From positions 481-64,480 of the forward strand of contig CAJNYU010003539.1 in assembly GCA_905331475.1 (NCBI GenBank): DNA of 64,000 bases, read 5' to 3'. The stretch comes from Rotaria socialis (taxonomy: Eukaryota; Rotifera; Eurotatoria; Philodinida; Philodinidae). This document shows, piece after piece, positions 1 through 9,710 of the stretch (positions within the stretch are counted from its first letter, which is position 1; every line of letters starts with the position of its first letter). Position numbers and translations under genes: made by a program. The notes under the pieces are model-generated. The model saw only the letters and a program-made list of their open reading frames with translations, was not told the origin of the DNA and searched no databases.

Positions 1-1267
1 CATTTTGTGTTACTTATCCTTCTCAATTTTTATTATTGATTTTGTCAATGAAGTTTGATTATAGGAAAAGAACAAAAGGTAAAAACAAAATGATTTTACC
101 ATTTGTTGTGAAGATTTAAGCGTACTTCCGTCCCACTCTGGCGTGAAAAATTTGTTTTTCCGATGTTTTGTGTTTCATCGATACATATACTTTGAAGTGT
201 CTTCTATTGATCTGAAAAACTATCCTTCTTTTGAACGCGTTTAGGCCAAGGAAAGAACGATTTTTGAGATTCACCTATCGAAAAAAAGCTCGATTTTTTA
301 ACTTTTTTCTAGAAAAGCTTGTCTTTGTGTTTCATCTACTTCTAGATATCTCTTTTTTAGTATATTGCCACGCCGTAGTAGCGTATCGAGATGCGTCAGA
401 CATCTTTCGACTTCAGTTCGAGATAAATGATTGTCTTTAATAGGGGTAAACTAAAAATCCAAATGAATCCCGTTGCATGTCCTTCTTCAGTCATTCAGTA
501 TCTGACAATCACTTTCCATTCTCTCCAAAATAGATGTGAAATAGAATTGAAAATGCACGTAGGATGAATTTCAGTCCATATATTGTTTACCTCTGATTGC
601 TTGCATGACACAAACATAAACAAAAGTACTCTTTGAACGCAGAAAACAAGTCTACCGAACGTGGAGTAGTAGAAAACCGGCAAATATTTGAAAAGGATGA
701 AAAAAAGATTAGTATCAGAAAAAAATTGCCAATTAATTGTGTTTCGCGTGTCTCAAAATCAAACTTTTAGAAGAAAAACTAGTGTTTCGCTCCCGTTTCT
801 CCGACATGGTAAGAGGGATCGAGCTGAAACTTTTTTTTGCATACACCAGTTACTATTTGAGGTGTGTGTGTTTTTTTTATGCCAAAAAATATTACACTGA
901 GGAGGAAATGTTGGTAACTTTCACAAAAACTACAGTAGTAAAGAAACAGGAGTTTTTAGAATACATCCGGCATTTTGACTTTTTATCGAAAAGACAAAAA
1001 ATATAAGGAAACCGAAAAAATTACTCACCCCAAACAGTATGCAGTATCTGTAGAAAATAGTTTCAATTTGATTGAAGATAGGGTCTCTGATAAACGAGGG
1101 CGAAAATTTAGGTCATTTTTATCGATTACGACCCCAATATCTCATACAAGACAGTATATGGAAACTTTGACTCAAGCACAACTTTTGATATACTTTATAA
1201 GATCTATCTGCTACGAAAGGTTCAAAATTTTCTGATGAGTCATTCTCCAGAAACTCTGGAAAGTGGA
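1..1267. other. left-end stretch, no supportable gene
   Basis: AT-rich sequence with only short, low-complexity open frames on both strands. None shows a recognisable domain or a run of frames joinable by plausible splice sites. The missing catalytic half of the SAC2-like gene was looked for here and not found. It may be true intergenic DNA or sequence wrongly joined to the region right of the homopolymer scar. Confidence 0.5.
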
Positions 1268-1299
1268 GGGGGGGGGGGGGGGGGGGGGCCCGGTAGAGN

Positions 1300-1388
<89 letters not shown>
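1268..1388. other. poly-G / N / poly-C assembly scar
   Basis: A run of 21 G (1268-1288) is followed by a ten-base spacer, a single N at 1299, and 89 consecutive C (1300-1388). A G tract facing a C tract around an undetermined base is typical of a failed local assembly or gap-closing artefact rather than biology. Everything upstream may not be truly adjacent to what follows. Confidence 0.85.
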
Positions 1389-1389
<1 letters not shown>

Positions 1390-1804
1390 AACCCTTAACT
1401 GAATGTACAAAAGTTAACTGGGATAGAGATTCAGTCTATTGTTTCTTTATTTTCTTTATTGATAATTGAATTTGATTTCGTAAATAGAAAGATGAAAATA
1501 GTTTTGAGAATCATATTATTATCGTTGTTTGATAATTTTAAGCAAAGTATTAGTTATTTTAGAAGTTAATTATTCTTTTTTTGCATCACAACAAAACGAT
1601 TCCATCATAATTTTATTCTCAAATATTTTCATTCTTATATTTATATTAATGTTCGTTTTAAAAAAATAATAGATACTTTCCATACAATAGATTTAAAATT
1701 GATGCTAATGCCAGCTTCATTCTCTATAAATGTTCGTTGTAACCGGGAAAAAAAGATTGAATTGAATATTCTTTGAATAAGAATTACGATTTACGGTATT
1801 CTAG
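1389..1804. other. non-coding stretch, probably intron of the SAC2-like gene
   Basis: AT-rich, stop-dense in all frames, ending in a splice acceptor (CTAG before 1805). No exon for the residues that normally precede the GDFTRTG motif was found. It is best read as the 3' part of an intron whose upstream exon lies beyond the assembly scar. Confidence 0.5.
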
Positions 1805-3573
1805 GGTGATTTTACACGTACTGGGCGTCGTGATATAAAAGGAGTTTTTGCTGATGGGAAAATTTCAGCAAATCGTTATTATCGTCGTTTCAAAAAGGAT
1901 ACTTTACGACAGCAATGCTATGATGCCATGCAAAAACAAAAAACATCAAACATGGAAACAAATAAAGAAGTTATTACCACAGTTAATCCTGATTTCGTTG
2001 ATATGCCAATGGAATCAGTAAGTTTTCGATTAAGACTTTCTAAGAGATTATAAAATGTCTTTTAGACAACAAATCGTGAAGAAATCTTAAAACAAATGAT
2101 ATTTGATTGTCGAAAAATGTTTGTTTGTGAAGAAACTGAAGATTGTTTTGGTACTTGGCCTCTTATTGACGATAGTGAATTGAATGAGTAAGCAACTTTA
2201 TTCTTTTTACAAATTTCTTGTTCAGTTTTGAAAGATTATTTACGATTTATTTTTCTGTTTCAAGAGTATTAATCGAACAATCGGAGCCGGATTGTGTTCT
2301 TGTTCTAACATCTGCTCGATATTTCATTGTTTGGTAAAATTCGATTTAATTTTAATTTTTTAAATAAAATTTCTTTTTAATTGTTTAGTTATGATGAAAC
2401 ATTTCAAAAAGTTGTTTCATTCAAAGAAACTCCATTGGCATTCATAAATAGTATTGAAGTTGGTTCGTTGCATTTCCATTGAAAGAGAAAAAATAACGTC
2501 ATTCACACTTCTTTCATAAATATAATCTTTAGGTGAAAACCCATTATCACCGCCAGGTAGCTCATGGACACTTCGTATTTATTATACAAAAGATGAACAA
2601 ACAACTGGTTATTATCATCAATTTCGTGGTACAAATGTTCAAGTTTTTAATGCAGCAGTCATGTTTCTAAAAGATATTGATCAAATAAATGGTAATGTAT
2701 ATATTAAACAGCCTTTTTCTGTTCTTTTTCTCATCAATTTTCTCGTCCATTTTCTAGATTATGTGAAAACAATCGGACAAATGATTGTATCTATCGTAAA
2801 TTCTTTTGTACAAAAGTCAGTTGAACTCAAAGAAAGAAAATTAAATAGGTAAAAAAGTTTTTTCAGCAATCACAGAAAACTGATAAATAGAATTAAAATA
2901 ATTGCAGTAGTAATATAACTCTGTAAGTACAAAATTGATTTCATCTCTTTGTGATCGATCTTTATCTTAATCAATTAGCTAAATAATTAAATTTATGTAA
3001 TACATTTGCTTTGTTTTTGTTTCAATTTGATATAGAATGAATAGTTTGCCAGATAGTGTGGAACCGTTACAAAAGCGAATGAGTTTTTCTGCAACAGATA
3101 TGCCATCACTTGCTACAATGAACAATGTTGCAACATCGAATAATAAGGCAGCAATCAGTAAAATTAAAGATCTTGGTTCACGATTTTCATCAATGGTTAC
3201 TCGACAAGCAGCGCCTACATTCAATAGGTTAACAATGCAAGGTTTCTTTCGCATTTCTTTTTCATACTTCAAAATGGCTATTCCCTGTTGTTTTTTTTTG
3301 TTAGCGAAACAATTACCAATAAATGAAAAAGTAACATCATTACTAAAAGCCATTGGTGACGGTTCATCGTTGATTCGAGCTAGTACAACAAAAACAGGAG
3401 GAGACGACGGTCGTGCATCGCCAACATCTGAAAATAATCGGAAAAAATTATTACAAGAGAAATTCGACGACAGAAAAAACGAACTATCTTCTTTACCATG
3501 TCAAACGAAATGTTTTCTATTGCCGTCTCCTGATCTCAGTCTTATTTACATACCAAATCATGAACTAAATTAA
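1805..3573 (+). CDS. INPP5F: SAC2/INPP5F-like phosphoinositide phosphatase, C-terminal part only
   Basis: Eight exons are visible: 1805-2017, 2066-2187, 2265-2333, 2389-2462, 2533-2691, 2758-2848, 3036-3241, 3305-3573; phases close to a 400-residue C-terminal fragment. The first exon opens with GDFTRTGRRDIKG, the conserved end of the Sac phosphatase domain. It is followed by a segment resembling the hSac2 homology domain (roughly residues 80-230, with VLVLTSARYFIV and YDETFQKVVSFK), a serine-rich region, and a basic, polar C-terminus. INPP5F family enzymes remove the 4-phosphate from PI4P and act on endosomal and clathrin-coated membranes. The catalytic CX5R part is absent from the window. 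The last intron (63 nt) contains no stop and is a multiple of three, so a simple ORF call runs through it. A polyadenylation-like AATAAA lies near 3753. Family assignment is good; exact boundaries are inferred. Confidence 0.8.
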
Positions 3574-3624
3574 TAGAGTTATTCAATTTTCTGTTTCATT
3601 TGAATTAAAAAATAATCAAGTAAT

Positions 3625-3652
3625 TTGAAATTTGAAATTTGAAATTTGAAAT
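3625..3652. repeat. short tandem repeat, unit TGAAATT
   Basis: About four copies of a 7-bp unit lie just downstream of the SAC2-like stop codon, in its likely 3' untranslated region. Confidence 0.7.
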
Positions 3653-4657
3653 TCTATAATTTTATAGATAAATCTGGATGATTCTGAGAGAAAAAAAGGA
3701 AAAACAAAAACTGCATGTCACTTGTAATTTTATGAATGATTATAAAAAATGAAATAAACCAGAAAAAAGATCTTTGTTTTCGTATTTTCTGATAAAAGAA
3801 TGTATTTATTTTCAAAAGTAGTCAAAATAATGTTGTATATTGCTTAATGTTGATAAAATCTTGAATCTCTACGTAAATACAAGCAGAATTAGTTTTGAAC
3901 GTACATACATACATACATGCATGCATACACTTCATGCCAAAGAAAATCTATTTTAATGTTGATTGTTAGTACTATCGAAATAAACTATGAATAATTAGTC
4001 TGAAATATTTGATGAAATTTTATAGATGTCGACAAGAAAGTTATCATAGACGAAACCGATTTCATGCATCATAAAGTGAAAATAAATCATGTTCACGTGA
4101 CATATTCAAATCTTACAACAGTCTATTTCTTGAAAGTTTACCTGGTTCACTCTTACAAAAACGAAATGTGGAAACTTCGGATTTCATCCGAGAGCTATGT
4201 GTACTGCAAAAAGTGCATGGGACATATGAGTCATTCTAGAATGTCTGAACACCAAAATTATCATGAGAAACTAGGCAATTTGATTTCTGGATGCAGTTTT
4301 TGTGCATTTTGAGACACTTTTCAGGCGATGTTTCGTTAGACAGCTGCGATTTAGTTCAAAACTAATATCAGATTCGGAATCAGCGTTAAAAACTGAGTCG
4401 ATTTATATATGTTCTGAATAATTCTGAGAAAGATTTGTTTTTTGAAAACAAATCCCTGCACCCCTCCTCAGGGATGGTCTGGTCAAAAATGACAATTTTT
4501 TCGATAGCTCAACCGTTTCTTGAGGGATCATTCTCATCTTCGAACTCGGCCGAGATATTCATGAGATTGAACTGTGTGGAAATTTTCATCACGATCTGAC
4601 TCTCCTTTCGAAAGTTATCGTGCCTACGACCGGACGGACGCACTGGTCGATTCTAAA

Positions 4658-4680
4658 GTGTACTCACTTTTTGAGTACAC
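4658..4680. repeat. perfect 9-bp hairpin beside the palindrome
   Basis: GTGTACTCA, a five-base loop CTTTT, then TGAGTACAC. It lies about 30 bp outside the left arm of the large palindrome and 20-30 bp after a CGGACGGACG motif. There is no downstream U tract or gene end that would make it a terminator. It may be part of a decayed mobile element. Confidence 0.6.
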
Positions 4681-4711
4681 AAAAAGAGGTGTGTCAAATT
4701 AGGAACCTGAC

Positions 4712-6390
4712 TTCACAGAAATCTGCACCTAATTTTATTAGCTTGAGAATCATCGTTGAATTCTGATTATTGTCCACGAGTTTATTGTGTATTTTATGAA
4801 AACTCAATTTTTAACATCTGGAGTACGTCTCAAGGATTGAAAAAACGTTTTGTTCATATTTTAGTGCAAGTAGTTATAATTCGATAAAGTTAAGTTCTCT
4901 GATCACAAATATCATCTTAGATTTTAAAATTCATTGGATACTAAGAAAGATCTGAAGTACTTTCTGGAAGACTTACAAACAGCTATTGAACCAAATGTCT
5001 ATGAATATTCGATTTATACTGTTTGAAAAAAGCTCCCTTCAATACAAAATGTTTTTGCCTATCTGAGTATATAAGAATGACCTAAATATTCAAATATTGT
5101 TTTATCGATAAATGCTAAATACCGCTCCGATTGCGTCATGCAGTGAGAAATATTGCTATTCTCAGTTTTATGAAGTGTAAGCTTTTCGAGGTTTACCAGA
5201 AAGATTTTCTTACCGAATACGTAATTGAATGTCCTCTTTCTAATAAAACTGTTTTCAAATTAAAACGTCTTGTAATGTGAAGCGTTTTTGCTCCAATACT
5301 ACTCTTGAAACCGGATTTTTATCATTTGTGACCGATATTCGATAGTTTCAAACAGATTAATTCCCACTTGACTGAATTTAAATATTATATTTTTTTAAGC
5401 ACAAAATTTAATTCGATTTAATTATTTCTACAGCTTCTGTTTTCGATCAGATTTTCACCCCTGGTCTCCGCCATGGATAACGAAAAAATTAACTTACTCC
5501 AAAAGCCATGTGGACAATGTTAAAAGTTTTCAAACTTTGTGAATGATGTTTGAAATAAAGTAGATCAATCAATAATCAATCAAATAGTTGTTTTGAATAA
5601 AGCATTTTGTTTTTATATGATCCTGAAGCGGACCAGACGTAAAAATCTGACCGAAAACAAAAGTTGTAGAAATAATTAGATCTGTTCAGATTTTGTGCTT
5701 AAAACAAATATAATATTTATATTCAGTCGCATAGGAATTATTCTGTTTGAAACTATCAAGTATCAGCCAAGCAATGACAGAAATTCGGTTTCAAGAGTAG
5801 TATTGGAGCGAAAACGCTTTACATTACATCGAGTTTTAGGTTGAAAACTCTTTCATTAGGAAGAGCTCATTTAATTTCCTATCCGGTAAGAAAATCTTAC
5901 TGGTACACCTCGAAAAACCAAACTTCATAAAACTGAAAAAAACAGTATTTGTAACTGTATGACCCGATCGGGGGTGGTATTTAAGATTTGTCGAGAGAAA
6001 AAACATTGAATATCTAAGTCGTTCTTATATATTCTGATAGAAAAAAAACATTTTGCATAGAACAGACGCGTTTTCAAGCAGTATAAATTGAATATTCATA
6101 GATCTTTAGGACAGTAACAGTTTTTTTAGGCTCCGAGAGAGTGATTCATACGTTTCTTATTATTCGATGAAATTCAAAACTGAGGCAACACTTGTAATCG
6201 GGAAGCTTAGCTTGATGGAAATATAACTATCTATATTAAAACCAGAAAAGCAAAAGTTTTTCGATCCTTGAGAGGGACTCCAGGTGTTAAAAATTGATGT
6301 TTCATGAAATACGCAATAAAATTGTGGAAAATAATCAGAATTCAATGATCACTTTCAAGCTAATAAAATGATGTGCAGGTTTTTTTAAGC
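4712..6390. mobile_element. large imperfect palindrome (foldback-type element)
   Basis: The left arm (about 4712-5480) and right arm (about 5620-6390) are reverse complements along nearly their whole length, with scattered substitutions and indels, around a roughly 140-bp loop. Examples: the left segment from ATTTTATTAGCTTG at 4731 pairs with CAAGCTAATAAAAT at 6357-6370; AACATCTGGAGT near 4814 pairs with ACTCCAGGTGTT near 6279; CTGGTCTCCGC at 5461 pairs with GCGGACCAGACG at 5629. No long ORF lies in the arms or loop. It is interpreted as a decayed foldback/MITE-like element or an inverted duplication. Terminal duplications could not be recognised. Confidence 0.75.
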
Positions 6391-6742
6391 CAAGGAGTAT
6401 GGCATTTCGTACAATGTTTCTTTGATACCTGAGAGAAAGCAGAAGCTGTATAAATACAATGGTGATAAAATGAAAAATAAACTTCTGAAAAATAATCAGA
6501 GCTTAGTGTCAGTTCTCACACTAATAAAAGAAGGATCAAACTTTTTGGTATATCATTTTGCAATATGATATACGATTACTTTCGAAGGATGTTTTTCTTT
6601 TTCTGTTGGCCTTTTTTATTCTGAAATAATTCTTATTCAGATTCTGCGAATAATTCAAGAAAAAATTCACCTCTATTATTGAAAATGAAAGTAGTTTTCT
6701 CGATTCATCTCCACACGACTGAAGTAAATCTCACTATAGAAA

Positions 6743-6780
6743 GGGTGCTGCGGGTGCTGAGAAGGTGCTGAAGGTGCTGT
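6743..6780. repeat. degenerate GGTGCTG tandem repeat
   Basis: Four GGTGCTG cores at irregular 9-11 bp spacing within about 40 bp, in otherwise AT-rich non-coding DNA. Confidence 0.7.
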
Positions 6781-7589
6781 GGGTTCCAAACTTGCACTCT
6801 CCCCCTTGGCTCATCGACTAAAAAAGTAATAACTATGGTTTGTAATGCTAGTTTTATTGGGGACGTGGAACACACAAAAATCTGAGCTCTTAACTTGTGT
6901 TGACTGTTTTAATTTGACAATATATGTGATTTTTGTAAAACAAAAGCAAACAAATAAATTCGTTGTGATACTATAATATAGCAGTGGAATCGCACATAGT
7001 TCTTAATTGAAATTTTAAATTATTCGTCTACTTTTTTATATACTCCATTACTAAAAGTGTTTGAAATAAATTAATAGTTGTAATATTGTCGTCATTATAA
7101 TCACAAAAACTTACGAATATAGAAAGATAGAAAGTTTTTGTGGTGTTAAAGACTTTTCAATTATTAATATGTATTATAATAAAATTCGAAATAGAAAAGT
7201 CAGTTGTTTTGGTAAATTGATACTTTTTAAAGTCATTTTTTATTTGTTTAAAATGAAATTAAAGATGCATATCTCATCACAGACATAGGAAATTAAGACA
7301 CAAAATACGAAAATGAAACCAAGAAAACAGAAATAACAAATAAACTGTAATAAACATAGGCCTTTGTATGATTTAATTTCAAGTACACTTACTAATCAGG
7401 CGCATTGAAATTTTCACAAAAGATATTTTACATGGGTATAGTGGGATAAACGGTGTAGTGGTATATGATGAGGAATTTGAAGTCGTGGCAAAATGGTTAC
7501 CTACAAGTTCAAGGAGATGATCGTGACGGAAGAGAGAAAGTGAAGGATGAAGGGGCGGAGCACAAAGTAAGGATGAGGGAGAGACAGAG

Positions 7590-7644
7590 TCAAAATGGAG
7601 ACGAGGTGGGAGATGATGAGATTTTAACCTCGTCCCCATTTTGA
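7590..7644. repeat. 18-bp near-perfect inverted repeat
   Basis: TCAAAATGGAGACGAGGT (7590-7607) pairs with ACCTCGTCCCCATTTTGA (7627-7644) with one mismatch and a 19-nt spacer. Flanks are purine-rich on the left and pyrimidine-rich on the right, so the stem may extend imperfectly. Confidence 0.7.
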
Positions 7645-9710
7645 CTTCCCATCCTTTGTCTCTCGTTCTCTCAATAAGAGAGATGTGACATCTCCATACC
7701 GCTATATTGCACATACGAAATTTATGTGTTCTCATTTAAATATTTTTAAGATTATTTCTCGATTAACAACTAGTCGAGAGAATGCCTATCTTTGTCATTG
7801 ATCGAGGTGGAACTACCCGAAAATGGTCTGGAAAAAACAGGACCGACTCGAGACTGGACAGATCTTAGGATCTGGCCTGTTTTCTTTCTTTCGTTTTATC
7901 CAATAATAGAAGAACACAAATTCAATGCATAAAATAAATAAAGATAAAGCGTATGATTTTATTAACACTAAAAAACTAGTGTTTTACCTATCACACGCTA
8001 TCCAAACACTAACATCAAGCGAAGTGACTGAGTTGAATTTGACAAGAAGCTCAAAGCTTTTTCATTAATAAACACTCGATAGCACTCAACTGCAACAAAA
8101 TAAAAGTATCCTTTAATTTCGAGCTACCATTTAATGTCACATACCAACAGATTTCATTGATACGATCTGCCGACATGCAAAGCATCCGAAATATATTTTC
8201 ATGATACTTTACATGGCAACGAAATGAAATTTTCCGTTAATCTCGAAATCAAGTAGAGTCTCTTTTTAATGACCGTTTAAGAAGAAAAGTTGAGGTGTAC
8301 GTCGCTACGAGCAGTAAGAAAATGATTTTGTGTTATTCCATTGTATTTCACTTAAATAGTATTATAGTATTAAGTCGATCAACAGTAGACATTTTTTATT
8401 CCCTTTACTATTGAATGACTTCTACGATTAGAAATACAAACAAGCGAAAGAAGTTGCAAACTGAGAAAGATACGTACGAGATATAGAAGTCTTTCAGAGA
8501 TTGTCTAAAGTTGTAAAAATGGTATTATTTTCAAACATTTATTATAAATTGTACCAGTTCCGGATGACCGATGTTGAAAGATACAGCTCATTTATAGCTA
8601 ATTTGTGACTTAGAGAGAGAGAGAGAGACATTATTCTAATGCTACATCTAGAGCAGAAACATACGTTGAATTGGGTTGAGATTCTTGCACTTAAACCACT
8701 GCATGACGTTTTGAACACTGGTCTACTAGTACCGATTGGCCAAATTATAACTGATTAATTTATTAATGATTCGTTGATACTAGAAAAAAAATCCAACTAT
8801 AAAGCATTTTATACTATTACAAACAAAAAATTTGAATAATTTATAGAAAATGAACTACGGAAAGGAGAGAATATAGACTGGTTCCGATTCCATATCGTGC
8901 ATAGGCATCAAACTGTGGTGACGTGGGAATATAAAAATGGAGTCGGATAGTACATCATTGATCGATAGACGAAATTATTCATTATAAATATTGTACGCAA
9001 AATCTCTTTTTTTCAACGTGTATCTGCTATAAATTATATTCCTATGACTGTGACAGTATAATAGAGAATCCAGTTATGAAAAACAACGATCGTCAAATAT
9101 CTTCTTTGACTATTGATGCATTAAATCTGTTAAAATGTGTTAACAACGAAAGGAAAAATGTTTTCGCGCTTTCACTTATTTAGTGTGTCGAGGTAACGCG
9201 TTTTAAAGCGTTGGTTTCTTCAATATCCATTATTGATACTTGAAAGCAGCGTTTTACCATTTGCTTGACTTCGTGGGTAGTGAGAGTCACTATGTTCACA
9301 CGAATTATGATAGTAAACTAATGGATACTGATAAAATGTGTCTATTATCCATTATTTAATTATATTGTTTTAGCTACGCAAAATAGAAAGCTTAAGAAAG
9401 TTAGAGATTATATCTTTCAAATATCACATATCAATATGGTTGTTTTGATGATATTGCATTTCAATTTTGATCAGCATTATAGGTTTGGAATGTGCTTAAG
9501 TTTTTTTTTTGATTAATTTTCAATCTAAAAATAAACCAGCAATTTGATAAAACAGCAACAAAACACCAAACGAGTTTAAATAGACGATAAAACTGAAGTT
9601 AAAATACGTAAACGTCCTGAAAGTATTTGTCTTTATTGAATAATTGCAACTCAACATAATCGTTGTTTCCGTAGAACATACAACGATTATTTGACAATAA
9701 GATCGACAAA

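Larger units (their letters stand above)
3574..4711. other. intergenic, with small repeats and a transposon-like flank
   Basis: Holds the 3' region of the SAC2-like gene, a short CATA tract around 3902-3930, and from about 4440 a denser block containing a CGGACGGACG motif and a perfect short hairpin. An 82-codon open frame at 4064-4312 has no recognisable domain, splice context or low-complexity explanation and is not called as a gene. Confidence 0.5.
6391..9710. other. intergenic stretch with small repeats
   Basis: No supportable gene. The part up to about 6540 contains a second diverged copy of the palindrome's terminal motif (AATAATCAGAGC...CTAATAAAAG, 6492-6530). There is also a GGTGCTG cluster (6743-6780), an 18-bp hairpin (7590-7644) and a GA tract (8614-8628). 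A 118-codon minus-strand frame at 7379-7735 comes from the purine-rich repeat and hairpin and is not called. Confidence 0.5.

Noticed and set aside
1263-1469. Open frame with a long proline run
   Set aside because: It is only the translation of the 89-base C run across an N; an assembly artefact.
4064-4312. 82-codon open frame with several Cys and His
   Set aside because: No spaced zinc-binding pattern, no start context or splice partner, no family resemblance.
7379-7735. 118-codon minus-strand open frame
   Set aside because: Produced by a purine-rich stretch and the 18-bp hairpin; composition is low-complexity and no domain is seen.
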